64,000 nt of DNA from Nostoc linckia z4 (GCF_002608075.1 NZ_LAHA01000003.1:4135-68134), one strand, 5' to 3'; counted from the first letter of the stretch, positions 19,203-28,013 are shown. The notes: generated by a model not told the origin, from the sequence alone. A program made the numbers and translations.

Positions 19203-19940
19203 TCACTTTTCTTGATTGGCAATTCTTTGCAAATTTACTATTCGCTTTTTAACTAATTCTTCATTGTCTTTATCTCTAACTAACTCATACTTAGCAAATT
19301 CTTGAATAAGATTTGAGCCTACTTGTCCCAATTTTTGAGAATTGCTTGATTTGAGTGCTTCTGCTAAGGCTTCATACCACAAATTTGCGGCGGCGTAGGT
19401 ATTTGATTTTTGCAACCCATTGATTGTAGTTAACAATTTGTTTTCGATTGTAGATGGAATTTCTACAACCATAAATTCAGATCTTTCTACTAAATCGTCT
19501 CCCGGACAACTAATTGCTACTTGCCAAAAGTATTTTTTGCCTACAGTTAATTGGGGATAATTTTCTGGAAGATATACTTGGAAAATACCTGGTGATGTTT
19601 TTTGTTTAATAGGATTGCTTAATGGAGTGACTGTTTTGTTGGAAACAAACTCAAAAATTTGAAATTCGATTTCATGAGAACTAGATACATAACCCACAAA
19701 AGTGGGACGCGTGGAAGCTGTATAGCCAATATATGTTTTAGGCGCAAGTAATGTTAAAGGAATTTGATTCTTTGAATTCGGACAACCTCTACCACCGCCG
19801 CTTCTGGTGTAGTCGCTTGCAGGTTGGCGATCGCTTGGTCTAAAATTAGCAGCTGCTATTGCTGGTAAAAACAATAACAAACCCACAAAAGAACCAGTTA
19901 CTAAATTGATAGTAAGAGTTTTGTTAAATAATCGTGACAT
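19203..19940 (-). CDS. DUF928 family secreted protein
   Basis: A 245-residue protein with a signal peptide (LVTGSFVGLLLFLPAIAAA). The N-terminal GGGRGCP motif, the LLAPKTYIGYTASTRPTFVGYV segment and the KKYFWQVAISCP stretch are the marks of DUF928, a cyanobacterial family of unknown function with an immunoglobulin-like look. Two cysteines (in GRGCP and ISCPGD) could form a disulfide. It lies 75 bp downstream of the CHASE2 kinase gene on the same strand and upstream of TpsB. As known from other cyanobacterial genomes, DUF928 genes tend to accompany CHASE2, CHAT and haemagglutinin genes. Its role, perhaps periplasmic sensing or surface assembly, is inference. Confidence 0.82.
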   Translation of the reverse strand: MSRLFNKTLTINLVTGSFVGLLLFLPAIAAANFRPSDRQPASDYTRSGGGRGCPNSKNQIPLTLLAPKTYIGYTASTRPTFVGYVSSSHEIEFQIFEFVSNKTVTPLSNPIKQKTSPGIFQVYLPENYPQLTVGKKYFWQVAISCPGDDLVERSEFMVVEIPSTIENKLLTTINGLQKSNTYAAANLWYEALAEALKSSNSQKLGQVGSNLIQEFAKYELVRDKDNEELVKKRIVNLQRIANQEK

Positions 19941-20015
19941 TTAAGCCTCATATTTGAACAAAGGAATATTGCAATAAATTTATCACCCTCCGGTTACTAC
20001 GTAGTACAAGTATTA

Positions 20016-21908
20016 CTATTTTCTTAATCTCCAGCTTATTTCGCACACCGTTCCTTTGGGAGCAATACTTTCACGCCGAAAATCACCTCCCAAGTTTTTA
20101 GCAATGTTTTTCAGTTGTTTTGTTCCTTTATTTTCAAAGGATGAAATCAGTCCCGGCCCGTTATCCTGAATTTTCAGGATATAAAAATCTTCATATTTTT
20201 TACCAATAGCTTCGATGCGTTTGACACCTTTAGCATGTTTACCTACGTTGCATAAAGCTTCTTCTAAGAATAAACAAAGTTCCTGTTTAATATTTACGCT
20301 CAAACATTTATCATCTACTGGTTCAAAAGTACGAATTTTAACTTTAATATTTTTCAAGTATTCTAAATCTTGGCGTTCCAGGGTGCTAGTATACACTGCA
20401 TAAAAAAGCTCATGGATTGGACATTTTAAATCAAGTTTTAAGCCACTACCTAAACGGAGACTTTCTTCTTCAGATAAAGCCTCAAGCTTTAGATATTCAC
20501 CAATTTCGCGAATTTCATAATTGAGTTTTTCTAACTGTAATTTTAATTCTTGATAAGGCCAATCTTGAGCTTGCATCTGTCTTAAGACATTGGCTAAAGT
20601 TTGTAGAGGGCCATTATGAATTACAGTAAATGCATGTTCAATTGTATGTTGGCGTTCGTTCATTTTAATATTAAATAATTGATTGTGTTGATATAAGGCA
20701 AATGCAAAACCACTCAAACCTAAACCATTAATTATCAAAGTTAATAACCCTGGTGCAATGGGAATCCACCAACCATATTCTATAAGTACTAAAGCTAAAC
20801 CAAATAAGGCGAAAGCTACAACTACAACAGCTAACAAGTTCTTCCATAAAGATTGTGTTAGTGAAAAAATAATTATCGGATAAAAGCCACAAGCTATTAT
20901 CCATATATATTCCCATTCCTCCGACCAAACTTTTAACAATGGTCGTCCGTTAATCACTGCATTAATTATTTGAGAACAAGCATGAGCGTGAAATTCTACT
21001 CCAGATATTTGTCCGCGTATTTTTTGCTCGATGGTTGCAGAAGTATTGACAAAATCAGTGCTACTAATAGCAGTAATTCCAATTATTACTACTTTATTTT
21101 GTAGTAAATTAGGATTAATGTTTTCAGCTTTGATATCATTTAACGATAAAATATGAAATGGCTTCTTACCAGAGCGGAAATTAATTAATATTTTTAAACC
21201 ACTGTCATTTTCATTTATATATCCTCCAGTGTTAGATAAAAAACGCGGTAGTTCTGTAGTTTTAAATCTAATTGTATTTTTATCAACTATCCCCGTTTGC
21301 ATATTAATATTTTCATGAGATAAATAAGCTTGTGCTAACTGTAGTCCCAAGGAGAATTTATCTTCTTCAGGATTTTGAGGATTTTTAGGTGATGGTGTCC
21401 AAAGGAGGTAGCGGCGGTATTTATTATCCTTATCTGCGATGATATCAGAAAAACCTATTTGCTTTGGCGGTAATTGTGGTGGTGGTGAAATTAAATCTGG
21501 AGGTAGTATTTTTTCAATCCCAATGATATTTGGATACTTTTGAAATACTTTTATTAATTCTTGATGACCTGGTTCAACAGGGAAATTTCTAAATATATCC
21601 AAACCAATGGCGACGGGTTTATATTTTTGTATTTTTTCTATTACTGCTGCAATTTCTCTATCAGGAATGGGATATTTACCAACACTACGAATATCTTCTT
21701 CATTAATACCCACAATCACAACTTTGTCATCAGTTACTTCCCCAGGACGCCAACGTAAGAATGTGTCTAATGCCGTCAATTCAAAATCTTGTAAAAATCC
21801 ATATAAACGTGCAATTACAATCACAATTAAAAATGTAGTTCCTGGAAGTGACGCCAGTAACAAAATTTTGATTTCATTTTGAATCCTTCTCCAATTAACC
21901 CACACCAT
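20016..21908 (-). CDS. CHASE2-domain sensor histidine kinase
   Basis: A 630-residue membrane kinase. One membrane segment near 17-38 is followed by an extracytoplasmic CHASE2 domain (about 45-320, closing with the typical GVEFHAHACSQIINAV). Three further segments follow (about 334-350, 358-376 and 382-405). The phospho-acceptor is most likely H431 in VIHNGPLQTLA, of the HisKA_3/NarX type. The ATPase part has an N-box EEALCNVGKHA and a G1 box DNGPGL. The regulator gene ends 48 bp upstream, so the two form an operon and a cognate pair. Genes for DUF928 and TpsB follow, which suggests the pathway watches or controls surface exoprotein secretion (inference). The signal sensed by CHASE2 is not known. 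Confidence 0.9.
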   Translation of the reverse strand: MVWVNWRRIQNEIKILLLASLPGTTFLIVIVIARLYGFLQDFELTALDTFLRWRPGEVTDDKVVIVGINEEDIRSVGKYPIPDREIAAVIEKIQKYKPVAIGLDIFRNFPVEPGHQELIKVFQKYPNIIGIEKILPPDLISPPPQLPPKQIGFSDIIADKDNKYRRYLLWTPSPKNPQNPEEDKFSLGLQLAQAYLSHENINMQTGIVDKNTIRFKTTELPRFLSNTGGYINENDSGLKILINFRSGKKPFHILSLNDIKAENINPNLLQNKVVIIGITAISSTDFVNTSATIEQKIRGQISGVEFHAHACSQIINAVINGRPLLKVWSEEWEYIWIIACGFYPIIIFSLTQSLWKNLLAVVVVAFALFGLALVLIEYGWWIPIAPGLLTLIINGLGLSGFAFALYQHNQLFNIKMNERQHTIEHAFTVIHNGPLQTLANVLRQMQAQDWPYQELKLQLEKLNYEIREIGEYLKLEALSEEESLRLGSGLKLDLKCPIHELFYAVYTSTLERQDLEYLKNIKVKIRTFEPVDDKCLSVNIKQELCLFLEEALCNVGKHAKGVKRIEAIGKKYEDFYILKIQDNGPGLISSFENKGTKQLKNIAKNLGGDFRRESIAPKGTVCEISWRLRK

Positions 21909-21956
21909 AAAAATTTTGAGTTGAATTTATGTTTCAATTCTGAATTTTGACGATAA

Positions 21957-22691
21957 CTAATCAATTAGTCCCTCTTGGCGAGCGCGGATTTCTGTTTGAA
22001 TGCGGATATTTTTACCTTCTCTTTTACAGTCTTCTGGATAAAGTCCGAGAACATCTTGAATTTTTGTCCAATATGCCCTGATTGCACGTTCAGATCTATA
22101 CATTCGTTCCGAGATTAACTTATCTGTTAATCCTTCTTCAAAGGCTAATCTTAAAACTTCTAACCACTCTGGTTTGAGTTCCAAACCATTTTTGATATCC
22201 TGTGTATGAGTTGCACCTTGGAGTGCTATGTAAACGCGAGATAACATTTCCTGTTCTGATAATCCTTTATCTGCGATCGCAAATCCACCTTGATGCTCGT
22301 CAATCTCATGTTTTATCCTCACCAAAGCCTTGACATAACTGCTTTGCACCATCAAATTTTGTTGGGGATATTGCTTGAGTAACTGTTGAATTAAGTTAAT
22401 ACCTGTATCAATTTGGGCTGTCATTCCCGTTGCTTCTGGTATAGATAAATCCATAACAATCAAGTCAAAGCCACAAGTCCCACTTTTATTGATAACCCCA
22501 GTCCCAATTTTACTGAGAGCCTCAAATACACTTCTAACTTTGATAATATCTGCATTCGGATATTCTTGTTGCAGTAAATTAAAGGTTGCAGTCAAGATTA
22601 ATTGGTGGTCATCAATAAGTAAAATTTTCATTGCTGGTGATTCAGGTAAATCTTGACTTTTCATTAATGTATTAGCATAGGCTTTAATCAT
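21957..22691 (-). CDS. NarL/LuxR-type response regulator
   Basis: A 244-residue regulator. The receiver domain has the acidic pair D27-D28 (ILLIDDHQ), the phospho-accepting D81 (LIVMDLSIPE) and K142 (IADKGLS). The C-terminal region LTDKLISERMYRSERAIRAYW reads as a LuxR-like helix-turn-helix, though divergent. The start at 22691 is supported by GAAGG seven bases upstream; an inner ATG at 22631 would remove a 20-residue leader that is unusual for receivers. It is the first gene of the minus-strand set leading to the CHASE2 kinase, and so is probably phosphorylated by it. The DNA targets are unknown; the neighbouring TPS genes are plausible ones. Confidence 0.88.
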   Translation of the reverse strand: MIKAYANTLMKSQDLPESPAMKILLIDDHQLILTATFNLLQQEYPNADIIKVRSVFEALSKIGTGVINKSGTCGFDLIVMDLSIPEATGMTAQIDTGINLIQQLLKQYPQQNLMVQSSYVKALVRIKHEIDEHQGGFAIADKGLSEQEMLSRVYIALQGATHTQDIKNGLELKPEWLEVLRLAFEEGLTDKLISERMYRSERAIRAYWTKIQDVLGLYPEDCKREGKNIRIQTEIRARQEGLID

Positions 22692-22763
22692 TTTTATACC
22701 TTCATATAGTGCATCCTATAGGATGGCACTTTGTTTACTCATTGTTTTTATATTTACTTTATA

Positions 22764-22902
22764 AGTAAGGTAACTCCAAAAAATAAATGATTCCGGTTCA
22801 GGTTGTTGAACGCCAGTTGATTCAAGCAGACGAACCCGTCCAACGCCCTGGATACTGTTGACTGTCAACCGTCAACGGTCAACAGTCTTCTTGGAAGTCC
22901 CT
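22764..22902. mobile_element. Inverted-repeat element (family A) with GTTGAC-rich core
   Basis: The left end AACTCCAAAAAATAAATGATTCC (22773 on) and the right end CTTGGAAGTCCCTA form imperfect terminal inverted repeats. The core contains the GTTGACTGTCAACCGTCAAC tract at 22858. Related copies are at 47836, 54443 and 56806. It has no coding capacity, so it would be a non-autonomous (MITE-like) element. Confidence 0.55.
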
Positions 22903-23157
22903 AATGGAGTATTGTAATTTTTGCAACACATTTTTGAAATTGCAATACAGTTTTCTGCAATCTCGGATACACCATGCTGTATCTCAGCCAGCAGCAAAGG
23001 TACGTGAATTATATTAATACTTTCTCTATTCTATTTTGTGTAGGTAAGTACATTCAGTAAATCGACAGAATTGTTCCTAACAAATGACTCAACTGTAGGG
23101 GCGTATAGCTTTACGCCTCTACATTCTTTTGGAGACTTCCACAATTAAGGAGATAAA

Positions 23158-23270
23158 TATAGCAATCCAGTTTGATTCCTGAAATTATTTGTGTAGTAGG
23201 CAAAAGGCAAAAGAATTATAAAAGATTAAATGTACTGAATTTTGTTGAAAAATAAAATAGGAATACTATA
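23158..23270. mobile_element. Inverted-repeat element (family B)
   Basis: The left end TATAGCAATCCAGTTTGATT and the right end AATAGGAATACTATA are inverted matches, and the core carries GGCAAAAGGCAAAAG. Related copies are at 31106-31342 and 41508-41636. This copy ends one base before the start codon of the degraded RTX protease remnant. Positions 23095-23124 just upstream hold a palindrome of the GTAGGGGCG family; the rest of the 22903-23157 gap shows nothing clear. Confidence 0.6.
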
Positions 23271-23271
23271 T

Positions 23272-23671
23272 ATGGTTACTTTTCCTGCTGATTATTTATT
23301 CCCTTATCAATGACATCCTAGTTGGCGGAACTGGCAACGATATTCTAGTTGGTGGAGCGGGATATGATTTCTTTACTTTCTACTCTCCCACTGAAGCAAG
23401 TGACACAATTACTGATTTTAACGCCCTTGATGATACAATTTTGATCTACAGCCCTGGTTTTGGCGGTGGACTAATTGGTGGTGCGATCGCTGTTAATCAA
23501 TTCGCTTTAGGTACAGCAGCAACAACAACTGATACCAGATTTATCTTCAATCAAAATAACGGTTATTTATTCTTCGATTCTGATGGCACAGGAGCAATAG
23601 CCCAAACCCAAATTGCAACTCTCAACACCGGAGTTTCTCTGAGCAATACCAATATTTACGTTTTTTCTTAG
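23272..23671 (+). pseudogene. Internal-deletion remnant of an RTX protease
   Basis: The ATG at 23272 opens MVTFPADYLFPYQ and then a stop, matching the start MPTFPSDNLFSQQ of the protease at 10596-13022. From 23309, in another frame, the sequence continues as NDILVGGTGNDILVGGAG and runs to the stop at 23671 with the same C-terminal tail (FGGG...IAVNQF.LG.AATT and GTGAIA..QIATLNTG). So about 13 N-terminal and 120 C-terminal codons survive, and the catalytic, P-domain and most repeat regions are gone. A late in-frame ATG (23441) would give only 76 residues of the tail, which is unlikely to be functional. A family B element abuts its start. Confidence 0.82.
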
Positions 23672-23745
23672 CTCGCCTAACCAGATAGAAAGTTAAAAAT
23701 CATATAATATGATACCTGGCGATATCTCAAAATAATTCCAAATTC

Positions 23746-24240
23746 ATGAGCAAAAAAAATATCCCAGTACTCCTGAGTGGAGTTATTGTCAGCTTAGGAC
23801 TATTACCATCATTAGCTCAAGCACAACAGCCGGTTTCTGATGCCCAAGTAGCAGCGATGGTAGAAGCATTGCGACAAGCCGCACCCCAAACAAAAAATCC
23901 CAACGATGGGCTTTATAGTGAATGGCAAGTCAAACCAGAAACCCTCAAAGGCTGGTCAAGGACTTGTCTCAAACGAGAACTAACACCGACACAATTTGAA
24001 AACAGCCCTGCGATCGCCCGCTCCGTTGTATCATGTATCACCCGCCGTGAATTAACCAATCAGTTCGCCGTCACCAAAAATGAAATTGCATCTGTGCGTG
24101 GTGCTGCTTGTTGGTGGATGACTGGCAACTATACAGGCTGCAACAAAGGCTTCACTGGTGATTATGTGCAAAAAGTTGTCCGCTTTTATCAACAGCAGCG
24201 CTCAAAACCAGCAACTCAATCCTCAAAGACTGGCTCTTAA
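23746..24240 (+). CDS. Small secreted protein of unknown function
   Basis: A 164-residue protein with a strong signal peptide (IPVLLSGVIVSLGLLPSLAQAQ, cleavage after AQA near residue 26). I do not recognise the family. The mature part has four cysteines (SRTCLKR, VSCITRR, AACWW, TGCNKG), suggesting two disulfides, and conserved-looking aromatic stretches (YSEWQVKPETLKGWS, CWWMTGNYTGC). The C-terminus is Ser/Lys-rich. It is probably periplasmic or extracellular. It lies alone, convergent with the DsbA-like gene downstream. Confidence 0.75.
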   Translation: MSKKNIPVLLSGVIVSLGLLPSLAQAQQPVSDAQVAAMVEALRQAAPQTKNPNDGLYSEWQVKPETLKGWSRTCLKRELTPTQFENSPAIARSVVSCITRRELTNQFAVTKNEIASVRGAACWWMTGNYTGCNKGFTGDYVQKVVRFYQQQRSKPATQSSKTGS

Positions 24241-24293
24241 CAAAGACAGAGAATACTAAAAATAAAATTCTTGTAGGTGTGTTAGGGGCATAT

Positions 24294-24938
24294 TTAGGAT
24301 AGTTGTCTGACTTTTTCAGCAAGCCAGTCAACACGATCCTTGCCCCAAAATTTTTCGCCTTCCACCACCCAAGTTGGTACACCAGGGCAGCCAAATTGTT
24401 CGTATTCCGCTAAAGCTTCAATTACGGCTTGTTTAGCTGCTTCGCCGTAAGCTAATTCTAAAATGCGATCGCCATTCAATCCCACATCATCAGCAACTTT
24501 TTTAATTACAGATTCATCGTTGACATCAAGTAAGTCAACATAGCTGGCTCGATAAAAAGCAGCATCCAAAAGATGCTCCTTCCCGCTTCCACGAGCAGCG
24601 TAGTATGCTCTAGCGGGAAGTTCTTCCCGACTAAATTCCATTTCTTGCCAGCGCTTTACCCACCTGCGGAATTCATCAAGTTCCTTGAGTCGAATTTCAA
24701 TACCGTACTTTTTTGCCCACCGCAGACAATCTTCTTTGTGATACAACGACACGGCGGCGCTTTCACTTCCTCCTTGCAAATCGGCTACCTTAATACCCCG
24801 CTCCTTAGGAATGTAAATTGGTCGTCGTTCAATATCAACAGATAATCCCTGTAATGCTCTTTGGGCAAGAATGATGCCAATGTATGAATTTGCTGAGTGA
24901 TATATCGAGTAAGAGTAAACTTTGATTCGCTGCGACAT
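24294..24938 (-). CDS. DsbA-family / 2-hydroxychromene-2-carboxylate isomerase-like oxidoreductase
   Basis: A 214-residue thioredoxin-fold protein. The start IKVYSYSIYHSANSYIGI replaces the CxxC of true DsbA with a Ser-containing segment, as in the kappa-class GST/HCCA isomerase group. The helical insert (LRWAKKYGIEIRL...REELPARAYYAARG) and the C-terminal block FGCPGVPTWVVEGEKFWGKDRVDWL with cis-Pro (GVPT) are the usual marks. It should use glutathione or act on small electrophiles in the cytoplasm; the exact substrate is unknown. There is no signal peptide. Length is normal for the family. Confidence 0.85.
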   Translation of the reverse strand: MSQRIKVYSYSIYHSANSYIGIILAQRALQGLSVDIERRPIYIPKERGIKVADLQGGSESAAVSLYHKEDCLRWAKKYGIEIRLKELDEFRRWVKRWQEMEFSREELPARAYYAARGSGKEHLLDAAFYRASYVDLLDVNDESVIKKVADDVGLNGDRILELAYGEAAKQAVIEALAEYEQFGCPGVPTWVVEGEKFWGKDRVDWLAEKVRQLS

Positions 24939-24984
24939 AAATTCTTTTATAATCGTATTAAAAATTTAATTCCGGTATCAAAGT

Positions 24985-25172
24985 ATTCTTAATTCTGACT
25001 TCTTAATTCTGACTTCTTAATTCTGACTTCTGACTTTTGACTTCTGACTTCTGAGTTCTGAATTCTGACTTCTGACTTCTGACTTCTGACTTCTGACTTC
25101 TGACTTCTGAATTCTGAATTCTGACTTCTGAATTCTGACTTCTGACTTCTGAGTTCTGAATTCTGAATTCTA
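24985..25172. repeat. TTCTGACTTCTGAATTCTGA tandem repeat array
   Basis: About 190 bp of units of the type TTCTGACTTCTGA mixed with TTCTGAATTCTGA. The array fills the whole space between the Uma2 gene and the DsbA-like gene and touches the Uma2 stop codon. The open frame on the minus strand (SEFRSQNSEFRSQ-like) is a by-product of the repeat. Related short clusters occur at 5670-5893 and 58872-59047. Confidence 0.85.
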
Positions 25173-25847
25173 AATTCTGACAATTTTGCTTTTAACCCAT
25201 TGACGAAATTCTTGAACTAATTCTAAATAATCTTTTTCTTCCACCTTCTCTAAAAAATTAGAAATCTCTGTTAGTGGCAGATTAGGAAATGCTAAACTTT
25301 GTTCAACAGATATATATTTTTGATTTTGTAAAACGTTAATACTAAAATCTTTACCATCATATCGCCAGATTTCAGGCACACCCATATCAGCATAGACTTG
25401 AAAGCGATTTATAGAACTGCTAGTAATATCAATTTCCACTACCAAATCTGGCGGCGGGTCTTGCGCTAAATCTATTCTTTTTTTGCCTTTTATAGCATTA
25501 ATATTTTCAATGTAAAAACATTCATCTGGTTCTGCGCCACTCAGTTCTGGGCGCTTGAAAGTAGTAGAACCAAGGCACTCAATTCTAACTTTTAGTTCTT
25601 CCGCGAGAGTTTCGACAAATCGACCCGCAATTCTTTTGTATCGTTCATGTTCAGGTGAAGGAGCCATGATTTCTAGACTACCTCGATTGTAAGTAAGCCT
25701 AAGGCGGCGATTAACACTAAGTTCAGCTAGCAAGTTCTCATAAGTTTGCCAACTGATACCTGATAAATGGATGATTTCTGTAGGTTCAAGCAGTGTGTTG
25801 CTAACCATAGCGGTATGCGATGTAGATTCTCGCTGTACAATAACCAT
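25170..25847 (-). CDS. Uma2 family putative restriction endonuclease-fold protein
   Basis: A 225-residue DUF820/Uma2 protein, a PD-(D/E)xK nuclease-fold family greatly expanded in cyanobacteria. The N-terminal ISWQTYENLL segment is followed by LEIMAPSPEHERYKR. The nuclease core is visible as PDECFYIE, then PPDLVVEIDITSSS, where the Asp and Glu-x-Asp residues would bind metal. The protein lacks a signal peptide. Function is uncertain: members have been taken as transposon-derived or nuclease-like. The C-terminal codons run directly into the repeat array on its 3' side. It stands alone. Confidence 0.88.
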   Translation of the reverse strand: MVIVQRESTSHTAMVSNTLLEPTEIIHLSGISWQTYENLLAELSVNRRLRLTYNRGSLEIMAPSPEHERYKRIAGRFVETLAEELKVRIECLGSTTFKRPELSGAEPDECFYIENINAIKGKKRIDLAQDPPPDLVVEIDITSSSINRFQVYADMGVPEIWRYDGKDFSINVLQNQKYISVEQSLAFPNLPLTEISNFLEKVEEKDYLELVQEFRQWVKSKIVRI

Positions 25848-26023
25848 TCTTACTCTTACTGTACTTTAAACTCAATCTTCTATAAATGTAGGTATCTAGT
25901 TGCTACAGTCGGGGTGAAAACTACTAAGCTGGTAGATAGCACGTTGAAACTTTACCGGAAAATCTGAATCGCATTCATCGGCGCTTTAGAATTCCTCACT
26001 GGCGAACTACCTGTAATTACATT

Positions 26024-27487
26024 ATGTTTGATGCTTTATCTGACCGTTTAGAAGCCGCCTGGAAAAAACTGCGGGGACAAGACAAAATTTCTCAATCCAA
26101 CATTCAAGACGCTTTGCGGGAAGTACGCCGCGCTTTGTTGGAAGCAGATGTCAATCTCCAGGTAGTCAAAGATTTTATTACCGAAGTCGAAACCAAGGCA
26201 CAGGGAGCCGAGGTAATCTCCGGCGTGCGACCTGACCAACAGTTCATCAAAATTGTTCACGATGAGCTAGTGCAGGTGATGGGGGATGAGAATGTTCCTT
26301 TAGTAGAAGCCCAAGAACAACCTACTATTGTGCTAATGGCAGGGCTGCAAGGTACTGGTAAAACCACAGCAACTGCGAAGTTAGCTTTACATCTGAGGAA
26401 ATTAGACCGTAGTTGCTTGTTGGTGGCCACAGACGTATATCGCCCAGCAGCGATCGACCAGTTGATAACACTGGGTAAGCAAATTGACGTACCAGTTTTT
26501 GAACTCGGAAGCGATGCCGACCCTGTAGAAATCGCACGGCAAGGTGTAGAACGCGCCAAAGCAGAAGGTGTAAATACAGTAATTATCGATACTGCTGGGC
26601 GGCTGCAAATTGATGAAGACATGATGGCGGAATTAGCCCGCATCAAACAAATAGTCCAACCCCACGAAACTTTGTTGGTGGTTGACGCCATGACCGGGCA
26701 AGAAGCAGCCAATTTGACCCGCACTTTCCATGACGAAATCGGAATTACTGGGGCGATTCTCACCAAACTTGATGGCGATAGCCGTGGTGGTGCGGCGCTG
26801 TCAGTGCGACGGATTTCGGGAGCGCCAATTAAATTTGTAGGGGTGGGTGAAAAAGTCGAGGCACTGCAACCCTTTTATCCAGATCGCATGGCATCCCGGA
26901 TTCTGGGAATGGGTGATGTTCTCACCTTAGTAGAAAAAGCCCAGGAAGAAATTGATTTAGCAGATGCCGAGAAAATGCAGGAGAAAATCCTGACGGCGAA
27001 GTTTGACTTTACCGACTTTCTCAAACAGCTGCGTTTGTTGAAAAACATGGGTTCCCTGGGAGGAATCATGAAGCTGATTCCAGGGATGAACAAGCTATCA
27101 GACGACCAGCTAAAACATGGAGAAACCCAACTCAAGCGCTGTGAAGCCATGATTAACTCCATGACCCGCCAAGAACGCCAAGACCCCGATTTATTAGCCA
27201 GTTCTCCCAGTAGGCGACGACGGATTGCTGCTGGTTCAGGCTACAAAGAACCCGACGTGAGCAAACTAGTAGCTGACTTTCAAAAAATGCGATCGCTCAT
27301 GCAACAAATGGGTCAAGGTGGCGGCTTACCCGGAATGCCAGGAATGTTTGGTGGCGGTATGGGCAGCCCCTTTGGAGGAGGAGGCAATCGTGCCGCAGCC
27401 CCCGGATGGCGTGGTTACAACGCTGGTGCCCCAGCCGCGAAAAAGAAAAAGAAAGATAAAAAGAAAAAAGGGTTCGGTAATCTTTAA
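26024..27487 (+). CDS. ffh: Signal recognition particle GTPase Ffh
   Basis: A 487-residue SRP54 protein that binds signal sequences of nascent membrane proteins and, with SRP RNA and FtsY, delivers ribosomes to the membrane. The N domain (about 1-95) has ALLEADVNL; the G domain has the P-loop GLQGTGKTT (about 107-115), DTAGRLQ (G3) and TKLDGD (G4); the methionine-rich M domain starts near 325 (MGSLGGIMKLIPGMNK, RRRRIAAGSG). The C-terminus is Gly/Met-rich and ends in a Lys cluster (KKKKKDKKKKG). All elements are intact. It is followed by rpsP and the KH gene, an order common in bacteria, but a 265-bp repeat-filled gap separates it from rpsP here. Confidence 0.97.
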   Translation: MFDALSDRLEAAWKKLRGQDKISQSNIQDALREVRRALLEADVNLQVVKDFITEVETKAQGAEVISGVRPDQQFIKIVHDELVQVMGDENVPLVEAQEQPTIVLMAGLQGTGKTTATAKLALHLRKLDRSCLLVATDVYRPAAIDQLITLGKQIDVPVFELGSDADPVEIARQGVERAKAEGVNTVIIDTAGRLQIDEDMMAELARIKQIVQPHETLLVVDAMTGQEAANLTRTFHDEIGITGAILTKLDGDSRGGAALSVRRISGAPIKFVGVGEKVEALQPFYPDRMASRILGMGDVLTLVEKAQEEIDLADAEKMQEKILTAKFDFTDFLKQLRLLKNMGSLGGIMKLIPGMNKLSDDQLKHGETQLKRCEAMINSMTRQERQDPDLLASSPSRRRRIAAGSGYKEPDVSKLVADFQKMRSLMQQMGQGGGLPGMPGMFGGGMGSPFGGGGNRAAAPGWRGYNAGAPAAKKKKKDKKKKGFGNL

Positions 27488-27489
27488 GT

Positions 27490-27671
27490 TGTTGGACAGG
27501 GGGCATGGGGCATGGGGGAGAGATGGGGAGATGGGGAGATGGGGAGATGGGGAGACAAGGAAGTGTGGGGAGTGTGGGGGGAAAGATTTCTTCCCCATCC
27601 TCCCACACCTCCCACACCTCCTGCTTGCCCAATGCCCAATGCCCAATGCCCAATGCCCAATGCCCAATGCC
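27490..27671. repeat. Bipartite heptamer/octamer array between ffh and rpsP
   Basis: GGGGCAT units and GGGGAGAT units on the left are mirrored by CCCACACCTCC and a run of seven GCCCAAT units on the right, so the array can fold back on itself. Arrays with the same parts occur at 29898, 45170, 46762, 48696 and 50866. Open frames in it are artefacts. Confidence 0.85.
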
Positions 27672-27752
27672 CAGAAAATAGCATCAAACACTAGACCAGT
27701 GCTAAAATTAGCATTTCGGCATACCTAATAACAGGAGAATGATTCTTCAACC

Positions 27753-28013
27753 ATGATCAAACTGCGCTTGAAGCGATACGGTAAAAAGCGGGAAGCAAGT
27801 TACCGCATTGTCGCCATTAATAGCCTCGCTCGTCGCGATGGTCGTCCCCTAGAAGAGTTGGGATTCTACAACCCCAGAACTGATGAAGTGCGACTAGATG
27901 TTCCCGGCATCGTCAAGCGACTACAACAAGGCGCTCAACCTACTGACACGGTACGTCGCATCTTAGTAAAAGCCAATGTTTTTGAACAGGTCAGTGCCAC
28001 AGCCGCATCATAA
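27753..28013 (+). CDS. rpsP: 30S ribosomal protein S16
   Basis: An 86-residue protein with the full S16 pattern: [12 protein letters not shown], the conserved [26 protein letters not shown], and the [16 protein letters not shown] helix. It binds 16S rRNA early in 30S assembly. The ATG is preceded by AGGAG at a rather long spacing (about 15 nt). The 3' end overlaps the KH-protein frame by 38 nt, implying coupled translation of an RNA-related pair. Confidence 0.97.
   Translation: MIKLRLKRYGKKREASYRIVAINSLARRDGRPLEELGFYNPRTDEVRLDVPGIVKRLQQGAQPTDTVRRILVKANVFEQVSATAAS

Noticed and set aside
24985..25172. Possible CRISPR array
   Set aside because: Units are contiguous with no unique spacers of constant length, and no cas genes are present; the same holds for the heptamer arrays at 27490, 45170 and 48696.
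24989..25183. Minus-strand frame SEFRSQNSEFRSQ-like
   Set aside because: It is a direct translation of the TTCTGACTTCTGA tandem array; no start signal and no non-repeat content.
26257..26766. 169-residue minus-strand frame inside ffh
   Set aside because: Fully antisense to a highly conserved gene, with no recognisable family.
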